Positions 8,866 through 18,762 of a DNA stretch of 57,787 nt are shown here, in pieces; the first letter of the stretch is position 1, and each line of letters begins with the position of its first letter. The DNA lies in contig JAQWGO010000096.1 of the NCBI GenBank assembly GCA_029238175.1, positions 1 to 57,787 on the forward strand, read 5' to 3'. The stretch is from Henriciella sp. (GTDB lineage Bacteria; Pseudomonadota; Alphaproteobacteria; Caulobacterales; Hyphomonadaceae). A program made the position numbers and the translations under genes. The notes under the pieces were generated by a model, which had not been told where the DNA came from, ran no database searches, and worked only from the letters and a program-made list of their open reading frames with translations.

Positions 8866-11595
8866 ATGTTGACGAAAACCTTTCGATCCTTCCTGATTGC
8901 CAGCGCCGCGAGCGCAATTGTGCTGACAGGGTGCAGCAAGACTGATGTTTCGGACGAAGTCACATTCGAGCAAAACCCGCCCATCGTCCTAGAAACCCCG
9001 CCTGCAGGACAACTACCTGAAGGCGTTGCACCGAAAGCCTATCGTCTGGATTTGGTGACTGATCCAGCCAAGGATGAATTCTCTGGTCATGTCGAAATCG
9101 ATGTTGCGCTTGATGAACCGCACGGACGTATCTGGCTACACAGTATCGCCCACCGCGTTTCGGCGGCCAAAGCCATTCTGGCGGATGGTACAGAGTTGGA
9201 AGCCACTTTCACACGTAGCGAGGCCGATGGCGGCGTTTCACGCCTTGACTTCAACGCGCCAGTTCCAGCCGGGCGCTCAACTCTAGTCCTCGACTACACA
9301 GCGCCATATAACTTTGGCTTGGCCGGTCTTTACAAAGCCACACAAAAAGATCGCCCCTACCTTGCGACACAGATGGAGCCGATCGATGCGCGTCGAATGG
9401 TGCCTAGCTTTGACGAACCGCGCTTTAAAACGCCTTGGACGCTTTCCGTAACCGCACCAGCTGGCAATCAGGTGATCGCTAATGGCGCTTTGCAAACCCA
9501 AAGCATGGGCGATGATGGCTCTATCAAGTACACATTCGCGACCACGCGTGAAATCCAGTCTTATCTGCTAGCACTTGCTGTTGGGCCTTATGACCTGCGC
9601 GATGGCGGCCTGATCCCATCAAACGAAATTCGCGCCAAAGGCATTCCCTTCCGCGGATTTGCACCAGCGGGCAAAGGCAACCAGCTTGAGCAAGCCATGG
9701 CCATTACGGATGAGATGCTGACTTGGCAGGAAGCCTATTTCGACTATCCCTACCCATACGGTAAACTCGACATCATTGCCGTTCCGGACTTTGCCTATGG
9801 CGCGATGGAGAATGCGGGCGCAATTATCTATCGCGAAAGTGCGTTGCTGATGAATGATCGTACCACGTTAGGGCGAAAACGCGCGATCCTTACAACGCAC
9901 GCACACGAGCTTGGCCACCAATGGTTCGGCAACCTCGTAACGCCGAAGTGGTGGAACGATATCTGGCTGAACGAAGCTTTCGCGACATGGATCAGCTATA
10001 AAACGATGGATGCGGTTTATCCGGATACAGGATTCGATCTGGCCCCGCAGCGCGCAGCTATCGCCGTCATGGGCGCCGACAGCTTAATCAATGCACGACA
10101 GATCAGAAACCCGATTGAACGCAACGCTGATATTTTGGACGCTTTTGATGGCATCACCTATCGCAAAGGTGGCGGCGTGCTTTCAATGTTTGAGAACTAT
10201 CTGGGCGAAGACAATTTCCGCGCTGGCATACGCCTGCACATGCGCCGCTTCGAAGATGGTGTTGCTGATGTGAACAACTTCATGTCATCACTCGCTGAAG
10301 GTAGCGGCGATGACAGCGTGGTTGAAAGCTTCAACTCATTCATCCTTCAGCCGGGCATCCCCTACCTTGATGTGAACCTGTCATGCCCCGCCCAAGACGC
10401 AGGCCTGATCACTGTGACGCAAACCCGCTATGCACCGCTCGGTTCAGATATTGACCGCGATGCGCAGACTTGGAGTGTGCCATTTGCCGCGCGTATGGAC
10501 GGCGCAAATGGTGAGCGCACGATCCGTCAAATGCTCACTGGGAAGACAACCGAGATCGCGCTTGACGGCGGGTGCCCGGATTGGGTTATCCCGAATGCAG
10601 GCGGCTCAGGCTATTGGCGTTTCACCATGGATGAAGCTTCTTGGACAAACCTGATAGCGAATTACGAGCCGTTATCAGAGGGCGAGCAATTGACCTTTGC
10701 CGACAGCATCACAGCAGCTTTTGCTGCCGGTGAGGTTTCTGCGGAAACACTTCTTCAAGCACTTGAAGCGAATGCGAATGGGTATTGGGGCGCGGCGTCC
10801 GACCCACTCAGCAATCTCAGCACTTATGTAGAAGCACTTCCCGATGAAGAGAGCAAAAACGCGATGCGTGCCTTTGTAGTTGAGGCGTATAGCGATCGCT
10901 GGGCCTATCTCTCTACCCGCGATGAGACGTCGCTTAGTCAGGGCGAACAGCTTCTCAAGAACAGCCTTTACGGAGTGATGCTCAATATGGGCGGACTTAC
11001 CGCAGACCGCGATACGCTCGCAGCTGCGGCGGCGGCATATGTGGGCCTAGATGGCGAGCCAGATTCAACCGCCCTTGCGCCTAATGATGTCACGCGCGCA
11101 ATCGGCATAGCCGCCGAGCAAGGCGACAAAGACTTCTACGCCGCCGCCTTGGAATTCGCGAAAACAAATGAAAACCAAAGAGAGCGACGCTCAATCCTGG
11201 CGACATTGGCTTCAAAAGCCTCAGAGGCTTACATGCTGGAACTGATGACACTGGTCCAAGGCGATGACTTCCAAGGCCAAGAAGCTTGGACCGTTGCGCT
11301 CAGTGCACTCGGAAACAAGAAAGCCCAGTCCGCTGCGTGGGAGAAATTCAAGACTGACTTCGATGCCATCATCGCGCGGACACCTGAAGTCCGGAAGCCG
11401 CAAACAGGAACAGCCGTCAGCAATTTCTGCGACACTGAAACCATCGACGAAGTCGTCGCATTTCTGGAAAGCAAAGCGGATCTGATTTCGGGTTATGAAA
11501 GACGTTTAGCTCAATCAGCTGAAAGCGCCCGTCTCTGCGCTGCGTTTAGAGCCGAAAAGGGTGAAGAGCTCGCGGCGGCTCTAAAGTCTCGATAA
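8866..11595 (+). CDS. M1 family aminopeptidase, lipoprotein
   Basis: A 909-residue zinc aminopeptidase of the gluzincin M1 family (ERAP/PepN class) with a lipoprotein signal ending L20-T-G-C23, so it should be anchored in the cell envelope facing the periplasm or outside. The substrate-binding GAMEN motif is at residues 312-316. The zinc motif H347-E-L-G-H351 is followed by the third ligand Glu370 in WLNEAF, exactly the HExxH-x18-E spacing. The C-terminal half is the helical ERAP1-like domain. It probably trims peptides in the periplasm to feed amino-acid catabolism, which fits the NAD-glutamate dehydrogenase gene directly downstream. The two genes are 148 bp apart, so they are probably transcribed separately. 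Confidence 0.93.
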   Translation: MLTKTFRSFLIASAASAIVLTGCSKTDVSDEVTFEQNPPIVLETPPAGQLPEGVAPKAYRLDLVTDPAKDEFSGHVEIDVALDEPHGRIWLHSIAHRVSAAKAILADGTELEATFTRSEADGGVSRLDFNAPVPAGRSTLVLDYTAPYNFGLAGLYKATQKDRPYLATQMEPIDARRMVPSFDEPRFKTPWTLSVTAPAGNQVIANGALQTQSMGDDGSIKYTFATTREIQSYLLALAVGPYDLRDGGLIPSNEIRAKGIPFRGFAPAGKGNQLEQAMAITDEMLTWQEAYFDYPYPYGKLDIIAVPDFAYGAMENAGAIIYRESALLMNDRTTLGRKRAILTTHAHELGHQWFGNLVTPKWWNDIWLNEAFATWISYKTMDAVYPDTGFDLAPQRAAIAVMGADSLINARQIRNPIERNADILDAFDGITYRKGGGVLSMFENYLGEDNFRAGIRLHMRRFEDGVADVNNFMSSLAEGSGDDSVVESFNSFILQPGIPYLDVNLSCPAQDAGLITVTQTRYAPLGSDIDRDAQTWSVPFAARMDGANGERTIRQMLTGKTTEIALDGGCPDWVIPNAGGSGYWRFTMDEASWTNLIANYEPLSEGEQLTFADSITAAFAAGEVSAETLLQALEANANGYWGAASDPLSNLSTYVEALPDEESKNAMRAFVVEAYSDRWAYLSTRDETSLSQGEQLLKNSLYGVMLNMGGLTADRDTLAAAAAAYVGLDGEPDSTALAPNDVTRAIGIAAEQGDKDFYAAALEFAKTNENQRERRSILATLASKASEAYMLELMTLVQGDDFQGQEAWTVALSALGNKKAQSAAWEKFKTDFDAIIARTPEVRKPQTGTAVSNFCDTETIDEVVAFLESKADLISGYERRLAQSAESARLCAAFRAEKGEELAAALKSR

Positions 11596-11743
11596 GTCGC
11601 AATTGGCGTTGGGTGCAACATGCGCTCAACGCCAAAACACTGACACCGCAGTCAACAGTTTATGTAAAAAAATCATTGCCATGCAGATTGAGGCCATTCT
11701 CGATTTACCTTAAGGAACGATCTCCCTTCAAGGTCAGGTTCCC

Positions 11744-14700
11744 ATGGCAGATCAATCCTCTCGTCCGAGTGTTTCAGGTAAAAATGCACCATTGGAGGCT
11801 TGCCTTGAGCAAATGCTTTCAGAGGCGCGCGATGAGGCCACGCTAGGGCTAAGCGACGATGATATCGCAGCCCTCGGTACCGAGCTTTGGAATTGGGCAC
11901 ACAAAACAGACGGGACCGCGGTACGCCTGCGCCCTGCTATTGGTGCAAATGGTCGGAACCTGAATGCACATCTTTTGGAAACCGTCGGCCCAGATCGTCC
12001 ATTCCTCGTCGACTCGCTTTTAGGGGCCTGCTCAGAGCATGGATTCGAAGTCCAAACACTGTTTCACCCGATTGTTAAAACTGAGCAAGATGCTCGCTCC
12101 CTTATTCAAATCCACCTGCCCGAGTTGACCGAGAGTGAGCAAGAAGCGTTGCGCGCCGAAGCCGTCACGACACTCCAAGATGTCGCAATGGCGACCGACG
12201 ATTACGTGGCTATGCGCCAGCGCATGGCGACTGAAATCATTCGTCTAGAAACGAGCAAGCATGTTTCAGAGCGCTATAAAGACGAGGCGGTCGAGTTCTT
12301 AAAATGGCTAAGCAATGAGCATTTCGTATTCCTAGGTGTTCGTGATTACACGTTCAAAACCAGCGCTGAAGGCGTGGTTCTGCCTGAAGAACCAGACATG
12401 GTTGAAGGCTCCAATCTGGGACTTATGCGCGACGAGGATCGCAACGTTCTAAATAGGGGCGCAGAGCCGCTGCTTCTGACCGAAGAGATCGGTAGTTTTC
12501 TATCCGAGCCTGAATCTCTGATCCTTGCAAAGGCAACTCTGGTGAGCCGGGTCCACCGCCGTGTGAACTGCGATTATGTTGGCGTAAAACACTATGGCGA
12601 AGGCGGCAAAGTTATTGGTGAAACCCGCTTTCTTGGCCTTTACACCGCCGAGTCGTATAATCAGTCTATCCGCAGTATTCCTTTGCTAAGACGCCGGGTC
12701 GAACGTGTCATCAAATTGGCAGGTGCCGTTCCCGGGACGCATAATGAAAAGGCACTTTCCAACATTATGGAAACTTGGCCGCGCGACGAGATAATTCAAA
12801 CGAAATCCGAGCGGCTAGCCCCCATTATGAAAGGGGCGTTACATCTCATTGGTCGCCCGCGGGTCCGGTTATTTGTCAGACCCGATCGCTTCAACCGCTT
12901 TGTTAGCGCAGCCGTGTTTGTCCCCCGTGAGGCTTACGATACGACGCTTCGCCAACGCATTGCTGAAACGCTCGAGAAGGCATGGAATGGAACGCTGGTG
13001 AGCTTTCAGCCGAGTTTTGATGGCGCGTCCCTTGTGCGCGTCTTATTTCAAATCGCATTACCAGCGAATGCGCCGCAGCCCGATATTGTCAAGTTGGAAG
13101 CCGAGATTGCTGGCCTTGCACGGACTTGGAATGATCGGTTCCGTTCCGCGATTATGGATAGCCCGCTCAGTAAAGAAGAGCGCTCACTCGCTACGATGTT
13201 CACCGGGGGCTTTAACGCAGCCTATCGTGAAGCTTTCACACCCGAAGAAGCGATGGCGGATGTTGCTGTATTATCAAACGTTGATGCAGATCACCCGGTG
13301 CGACTGCGCGCCTTCCGGCTTGAAGGTGACGAGCATGGCAAAATCCGTGCAAAAATCTACGCCCGCGATGGCGCAATTGCCCTATCGGACTGCGTTCCAG
13401 TGTTCGAACGCATGGGCCTCTTTGTAGCGTTTGAAACAGGCTATCCTGTCAAGCCGAGTGGCAAACCTGTCCCAGATGCGCCGGACGTTTATTGGGTTCA
13501 CTCACTTTCGATGCGCCGGGCCGATGGTGTCGATATCGATTTGGAAGAGATCGGAAACGCCTTTGAGGATGCCTTTGTTGCAGTGTGGCGAGGCTATGCT
13601 GAAAATGACGGATTTAATGCGCTCGTCTTCAATGCTGGTTTATCATGGCGAGAAGCTGCGCTGTGCCGAACGCTTAGCGCGTATCGCCACCAGACTGGCC
13701 TGGATCCGGCTCGCCCAACCCAAATTGAAGCGCTCAACAATAACCCAGAATTGACCCAAAAAATCGTAGAACTATTCCACGCACGGTTTGATCCAGCTTA
13801 TGCTGGTGAAGACAAAGTAACAGACATCAGAGATGAGATTGAGGAAAGCCTGAAACGTGTAAGATCGCTAGATCATGACCGGGTCATCCGTCGCACAGCT
13901 GATCTCATCCTCGCCATCCAACGCACCAATTATTATCAGACCAACAAAGATGGCTCACCACGCCCGTTTATTGCGATTAAGATCGCTAGCCAAGAACTGA
14001 CCGAATGTCCGGCGCCAAAACCATATCGCGAAATCTTCATGTCATCCCCGCAAGTGGACGGCGTCCATTGTCGCTTCGGTGCAGTTGCAAGGGGCGGCCT
14101 ACGCTGGTCGGATCGCCGTGATGATTTCCGTACCGAAGTGCTTGGTCTAGTTAAGGCTCAGCAGGTCAAAAACGCGGTTATTGTTCCGGTTGGATCAAAG
14201 GGGGGATTTTTCCCCAAGCAGCTACCTATCAATGGCACCCGCGAAGAGATTCGCGACGCAGGAATTGAGGCCTACAAAACCTTTATCACCAGCCTTTTGG
14301 ATGTCACAGACAACCTGATTGATGGTGAGGTTCAGCATCCTGAAAACACGCTTATCCATGATGGTGAAGACCCCTATCTTGTGGTCGCGGCGGACAAAGG
14401 CACCGCAACTTTCTCTGATATCGCCAATGAAATCAGTGTTGGGCACGGGTTCTGGCTCGGTGATGCGTTCGCCTCAGGCGGTTCGGCTGGCTACGATCAT
14501 AAGAAAATGGGCATCACGGCGCGCGGCGGTTGGGAAGCCGTTAAGCGTCACTTCCGAGAGACGGGTAAGGATATCCAGAACGAGCCATTTACGGTCATCG
14601 GCTGCGGCGATATGAGCGGCGATGTGTTTGGAAATGGCATGCTCCTGTCCAAGCAGATCAAACTGCAAGCCGCCTTCAATCACATGCATATTTTCATCGA

Positions 14701-16468
14701 TCCGAATCCTGAAAATCCGGAACGCCTTTGGGACGAACGCAAACGTATGTTCGACCTGCCACGCTCCAGCTGGATGGATTATGATCAAAGCCTGATCTCC
14801 GAAGGCGGCGGTATCTTTGACCGCTCTGCGAAGTCCATAGACCTAACGCCTGAAATCAAAGCACTGAGCGGTTTAAAAGACGATAGCGTCACCCCAGATC
14901 AGCTTATTCACGCTCTGCTCAAAACCAATGTTGAACTCTTATGGTTTGGCGGAATTGGCACCTACATCAAGTCTCGTGAAGAAAGTCATCTCGAAGCCGG
15001 TGACAGGGCCAATGACAGCCTAAGGATCAATGGCAGAGAGCTGAAAGCCAAAGTTATTGGCGAAGGCGCAAACCTCGGTCTCACTCAAGCGGGGCGGATT
15101 GAAGCCGCGCATTCTGGCGTGCGCCTCAACACCGATGCAATTGACAACTCAGCCGGCGTCGACAGCTCTGACCATGAGGTCAATATCAAGATCCTGTGTA
15201 CAGAAGCGATGCGCCGCGGCGACCTACCACGCGGTGAACGCAACACGCTGCTAGCATCGATGACAGATGATGTGGCCGATCATGTATTGGCACACAATTA
15301 CGCTCAAACCGGTGCTTTAAGCCTAGCTTATGAGGCGGCGAAAGAAGATCATGACGCGCTTGAACGCCTAATGGTCAAACTTGAAGGTCGCGGCGTGTTG
15401 GATCGCGCTGTTGAGGGACTGCCAGATACAGCTGAAATGGCCGCCCTAAAAGAGGCTGGCAAAACTTTGACACGTCCTGAAATCGCGGTCTTGATGGCAT
15501 GGACGAAGATTATTCTGTTCGATGATTTAGTTGCTTCGAACGTTCCTGACGATCCGCATTTCCATTCAGTGTTGCAGGGCTACTTCCCCAAAGCACTGTT
15601 AAAATACGAAGATGCAATGCAGGCGCACCGCCTGAAGCGAGAAATCGTTGCCACCGTTCTGGCCAATCGCATTATTGATGTTAGCGGTCCGGTATTCCTA
15701 CTGCGTCTACGCGAGCAAACGAGCGCAGAGAATGCGCCGATCGTGATGGCATTTGAAACCGCCCGAAGCCTGCTTGATGCACAAGGGCTCAAAAAACAGA
15801 TCAACACTCTGGATAACACTGTGCCAGCCCGTCAGCAGATGGCGCTGGAGATCGCGTTGGCCAACGGCTTGTCCGCTCTCACACAAAACATCTTCAATAG
15901 CGGTCTTCTAGAGAATGTCGGTGACAATATTCACCGTCTAGAACCAACGTTAAGCGCGATTAGAGACGGTGTTCCGGGAACGCTTAGCTCTTATGAAAAA
16001 GCTCGTTTTGGGAAGCTTGTGAAAAAACTTTCTAAGGATGGCGTACCTGAAGAAACCGCCCAAACGGCTGCAACGCTGAACTTTATGTCCGAAAGTCCGC
16101 TCCTGGTTTCTGTTTCACATGATCAGAAATGCGCGCCGGATAAAGTATTCGAAGCTTATCAGGCCGTCGGTGAAGCGCTATCGCTTGATCGGCTCAGAAC
16201 CAATGCTCACCAAGCGCTCTCTGATATGCCGTTCTGGGACCGCCTTGCTACACGCAGACTGCTACGTGAACTTGAGGGTCAACAAGCCGAAGCCACCAGC
16301 CTTGCACTATCAAAAGGTGGTGTAGATGGATGGATGAAAGCAAATACTTCAGCCCGCACGACCTTGGTTTCCGACATCAAACTATACACAGCCAGCAACC
16401 CGAATTTCGCACAGTTTGCACTTGCAGCCGACTCGGTTCGCCAATTCATGCAGACGGTCAGCGGATAA
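11744..16468 (+). CDS. Large NAD-specific glutamate dehydrogenase (180-kDa class)
   Basis: A 1574-residue enzyme that oxidatively deaminates glutamate to 2-oxoglutarate and ammonia with NAD+. The length fits the GDH180 family found in Caulobacter, Pseudomonas and Streptomyces. The N-terminal third carries ACT-like regulatory modules. The catalytic core is marked by GGLRWSDRRDDFRTEVLGLV and PVGSKGGFFPK near residues 783-825, a dinucleotide-binding stretch around GCGDMSGDVFGNGML, and ANLGLTQAGRIEAA further on. AGGTCAGG lies shortly upstream of the ATG at 11744. It suits an organism that uses amino acids as carbon. Downstream lies the self-complementary segment 16490-16629. Confidence 0.95.
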   Translation: MADQSSRPSVSGKNAPLEACLEQMLSEARDEATLGLSDDDIAALGTELWNWAHKTDGTAVRLRPAIGANGRNLNAHLLETVGPDRPFLVDSLLGACSEHGFEVQTLFHPIVKTEQDARSLIQIHLPELTESEQEALRAEAVTTLQDVAMATDDYVAMRQRMATEIIRLETSKHVSERYKDEAVEFLKWLSNEHFVFLGVRDYTFKTSAEGVVLPEEPDMVEGSNLGLMRDEDRNVLNRGAEPLLLTEEIGSFLSEPESLILAKATLVSRVHRRVNCDYVGVKHYGEGGKVIGETRFLGLYTAESYNQSIRSIPLLRRRVERVIKLAGAVPGTHNEKALSNIMETWPRDEIIQTKSERLAPIMKGALHLIGRPRVRLFVRPDRFNRFVSAAVFVPREAYDTTLRQRIAETLEKAWNGTLVSFQPSFDGASLVRVLFQIALPANAPQPDIVKLEAEIAGLARTWNDRFRSAIMDSPLSKEERSLATMFTGGFNAAYREAFTPEEAMADVAVLSNVDADHPVRLRAFRLEGDEHGKIRAKIYARDGAIALSDCVPVFERMGLFVAFETGYPVKPSGKPVPDAPDVYWVHSLSMRRADGVDIDLEEIGNAFEDAFVAVWRGYAENDGFNALVFNAGLSWREAALCRTLSAYRHQTGLDPARPTQIEALNNNPELTQKIVELFHARFDPAYAGEDKVTDIRDEIEESLKRVRSLDHDRVIRRTADLILAIQRTNYYQTNKDGSPRPFIAIKIASQELTECPAPKPYREIFMSSPQVDGVHCRFGAVARGGLRWSDRRDDFRTEVLGLVKAQQVKNAVIVPVGSKGGFFPKQLPINGTREEIRDAGIEAYKTFITSLLDVTDNLIDGEVQHPENTLIHDGEDPYLVVAADKGTATFSDIANEISVGHGFWLGDAFASGGSAGYDHKKMGITARGGWEAVKRHFRETGKDIQNEPFTVIGCGDMSGDVFGNGMLLSKQIKLQAAFNHMHIFIDPNPENPERLWDERKRMFDLPRSSWMDYDQSLISEGGGIFDRSAKSIDLTPEIKALSGLKDDSVTPDQLIHALLKTNVELLWFGGIGTYIKSREESHLEAGDRANDSLRINGRELKAKVIGEGANLGLTQAGRIEAAHSGVRLNTDAIDNSAGVDSSDHEVNIKILCTEAMRRGDLPRGERNTLLASMTDDVADHVLAHNYAQTGALSLAYEAAKEDHDALERLMVKLEGRGVLDRAVEGLPDTAEMAALKEAGKTLTRPEIAVLMAWTKIILFDDLVASNVPDDPHFHSVLQGYFPKALLKYEDAMQAHRLKREIVATVLANRIIDVSGPVFLLRLREQTSAENAPIVMAFETARSLLDAQGLKKQINTLDNTVPARQQMALEIALANGLSALTQNIFNSGLLENVGDNIHRLEPTLSAIRDGVPGTLSSYEKARFGKLVKKLSKDGVPEETAQTAATLNFMSESPLLVSVSHDQKCAPDKVFEAYQAVGEALSLDRLRTNAHQALSDMPFWDRLATRRLLRELEGQQAEATSLALSKGGVDGWMKANTSARTTLVSDIKLYTASNPNFAQFALAADSVRQFMQTVSG

Positions 16469-16489
16469 CATTTCGTAAGCAAATAAAGC

Positions 16490-16629
16490 GGACCCACCGA
16501 ACGGGGACGTGTCCAGTGGGCCCTACTGGCCTCATCCGCAGGCTGGGTGGGGGGACGCACGCGGAGGCCAGATTCGATTGTGACTTAAGTAGTCCCGTTG
16601 TGGAAGTATATGGATCGAACCATGGGTCC
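16490..16629. ncRNA. Candidate structured RNA of about 140 nt, family not recognised
   Basis: Nested complementary segments fold this convergent intergenic region into one long rod: GGACCCA (16490-16496) with TGGGTCC (16623-16629); AACGGG (16500-16505) with CCCGTT (16594-16599); CTACT (16523-16527) with AGTAG (16588-16592); GGCCTC (16528-16533) with GAGGCC (16564-16569). Internal loops of unequal size separate the stems. Read on the minus strand, the closing stem is followed by CTTTATTT, which resembles a terminator tail; the plus strand has no such tail. I saw no clear promoter on either strand. The layout of closing stem, large internal loop and apical stem recalls 6S RNA, but I do not see its conserved bases. 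It could also be an elaborate shared terminator. Confidence 0.45.
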
Positions 16630-16663
16630 TGCCAAGGTTAAAAATCACAAAACACTGTAACGA

Positions 16664-17785
16664 TTACGCCTCTTCTGTAGTATTCTCGCTCACTTTAACG
16701 TGATTTGTCACGGGTCCATAGGACATAGGTTCGCCGTTTGCAGACAATAAGATAGCCATCCATAGTGTTGATTCTGTTTGAGCGAACAAGATCATCATCA
16801 GCACCGTTAGCGGCGCTGACAGGAACATCCCTGGAATACCCCAAATCGCTCCCCAAATCGCCAGCGCGAGCAGTACGACGAGCGCTGATAGGTTCAACGT
16901 ATCACCCATGATACGGGGTTGGACGAAGTTCCCAATACTGAACTGCCAGAAGCTGACCCCAGCGAAAACTAATCCAGCAAAAATGTAGCTTGTATAAGCC
17001 GTCTCACCCAGAAACCATTCGCCACCGCCCGGTTGCACAAGCGCAAAAAGAGGCGGCACGAGCGCCGCAACAATAGAACCTATTGTTGGAATATAGTTCA
17101 GGATGAATATCAGAGCCGATAGGAATAGCGCATTATCTACCCCTAGAACCATGAGCGTCGCATAGGTCAGTACAGTTATAAGCGCGCTAATGACTGTCTG
17201 CGTCCAAAGGTAAGTTTCGATACCCTGTCGGGCCGCTTCACCAACCTCCCTGACTTGGTCTCGCTGCTCCAAGTCAGGGAAAATTTTATCCAACTTATTC
17301 GGCCATGCAGATTGAGCTAAAAATAGGAACGCCAAATAGATTAGGATAAGGACCAAATCTCCAGTTAAGCTACTCGTTGCCGAGGCGATCGTTCCAAAGA
17401 AAGCCTGGCCAGACTCGTTGAAAACAAGTTCGGTTAATGTCGGCGCATCTCCCAAGTGAAGTGCAGAATAAGCGTCGGACAGCAAAGCGTTGATGCGCTC
17501 AAGATAGAGATCACCTTGGCTTCCAAATTGCGCAATTCCCCGCGCCATCAACGCTAGAAAGCCAACGAACCCGCCGATCACAACAAGAATTGCGACCGCC
17601 CGAGACCAGCCCCGCTTGAGCATTTCAGAACGCTCATCGATCGCTCTTGCGAAACCTTCAATCACAAGGAATAGGAAAACAGCTAACGCAAATGGCGCTA
17701 GAATATCACGGCCAAGGTACAGCATTGCGATGATCACGCCGGTGGCGATAATCCAAATTCCGGAAATACCTGATTTAACTGTCAT
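16664..17785 (-). CDS. AI-2E family transporter (PerM/TqsA-like)
   Basis: A 373-residue polytopic membrane protein with about eight hydrophobic segments. It matches the AI-2E exporter/permease superfamily: an N-terminal pair of helices, a central amphipathic part (QVREVGEAARQGIETYLWTQ), then YIPTIGSIVAALVPPLFALV and the C-terminal NLSALVVLLALAIWGAIWGIPGMFLSAPL, the most conserved signature. Family members export autoinducer-2, other small molecules or Na+/H+, so the substrate cannot be named. It is convergent with the NAD-GDH gene, with the structured segment between them, and appears to be a single-gene unit. Confidence 0.88.
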   Translation of the reverse strand: MTVKSGISGIWIIATGVIIAMLYLGRDILAPFALAVFLFLVIEGFARAIDERSEMLKRGWSRAVAILVVIGGFVGFLALMARGIAQFGSQGDLYLERINALLSDAYSALHLGDAPTLTELVFNESGQAFFGTIASATSSLTGDLVLILIYLAFLFLAQSAWPNKLDKIFPDLEQRDQVREVGEAARQGIETYLWTQTVISALITVLTYATLMVLGVDNALFLSALIFILNYIPTIGSIVAALVPPLFALVQPGGGEWFLGETAYTSYIFAGLVFAGVSFWQFSIGNFVQPRIMGDTLNLSALVVLLALAIWGAIWGIPGMFLSAPLTVLMMILFAQTESTLWMAILLSANGEPMSYGPVTNHVKVSENTTEEA

Positions 17786-17841
17786 AGCCGACCTCCCCTT
17801 TATGGGATTGATCTAACTATGATTTTCGCATTGAAGCTAGG

Positions 17842-18762
17842 TCAATCATTCTGATCACTTTTGCGAACATTCTTGACGGCGTCAGCCATGCTGAACTTAC
17901 CACTGCCGGGACGAAGCGGCTTTGGTTGGTTTTCAGCAGGTGCCCATCCCGACAACCAGACTATTTCAAACGTCGCACGAACTTTACCATCCGGATCGCT
18001 GAAGCGTTCCTGATAGATTTCGGCCATACGACTGAGCATACGGCGTGAAAGTGGCCGTCGTTCTTGGCCATCTCGCTTTGCGAAAGCAGCCTGCTCACCC
18101 ATACCCTTTAGGTCGTCCAACAGCTTTAAAGGCGACGAATAGCGCACCGTTACGCGCTCAACATCGGCGACAGGAAGCGCAAAACCAGCACGCTGCATCA
18201 AGCCTGCCATATCTTGGAGCCCGGGCAACGGCGATATCCGGGGACTGATGCCTCCCGTCAGGCTGCTTTCGGCCTCGATGAGTGACGTTCGCAACTCATT
18301 CAGCGTACCACCTCCGAAGAGGCACCCTAAAAATAGGCCATCAGGCTTTAGAACCGATTTTATTTGCGCGAGCGCTCCGGGCAGATCATTGACCCAATGA
18401 AGCGCCAAAACACTTGTCACCAAATCAAATGTAGCCGCCTCAAAGGGGAGCTTTTCTTCACTTCCAAGAACGGCGTTAATATCTTTTGATTTCAGAAGGT
18501 TCACCATTTTTGGTGACAGTTCTAATGCCGTTACGTCCGCAACCTGATCGCTGGATATCAGGCCCTCGGTCGCCAAGCCGTCATGCGCGCCAAGGTCCAG
18601 CGCTTTTGAAAACTCACGTGATACATCAGCTAACCTTTCCAATAATTGAGTCGACTCCCGCTCTTTAAGGAAGGCATAGTTTCGATAATGCAATGATGCC
18701 CGGTCGCGATTCCTTGCGACATGGCTTCGATCGAAAAGTATCGGGGGAGTTTTATTGGTCAT
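17842..18762 (-). CDS. SAM-dependent methyltransferase, NDUFAF5/BioC-like
   Basis: A 306-residue class I methyltransferase when started at the ATG at 18762. The N-terminus (ILFDRSHVARNRDRAS) is the signature of the alphaproteobacterial/mitochondrial NDUFAF5 group. SAM-binding motif I is seen as ALDLGAHDGLATEGL, with LVTSVLALHWVNDLPG as the post-motif region. NDUFAF5 in mitochondria hydroxylates a complex I arginine; the bacterial protein may do something similar or be BioC-like, which cannot be settled here. Its start codon overlaps that of divergent comF (shared CATG at 18760-18763). An alternative upstream start would lie within comF coding sequence and is rejected. Confidence 0.82.
   Translation of the reverse strand: MTNKTPPILFDRSHVARNRDRASLHYRNYAFLKERESTQLLERLADVSREFSKALDLGAHDGLATEGLISSDQVADVTALELSPKMVNLLKSKDINAVLGSEEKLPFEAATFDLVTSVLALHWVNDLPGALAQIKSVLKPDGLFLGCLFGGGTLNELRTSLIEAESSLTGGISPRISPLPGLQDMAGLMQRAGFALPVADVERVTVRYSSPLKLLDDLKGMGEQAAFAKRDGQERRPLSRRMLSRMAEIYQERFSDPDGKVRATFEIVWLSGWAPAENQPKPLRPGSGKFSMADAVKNVRKSDQND

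Noticed and set aside
16605-16625. GGTTCGATCC on the minus strand, like a tRNA or tmRNA T-arm
   Set aside because: The flanking bases do not give a five-pair T-stem with a seven-base loop, and there is no acceptor or anticodon arm.
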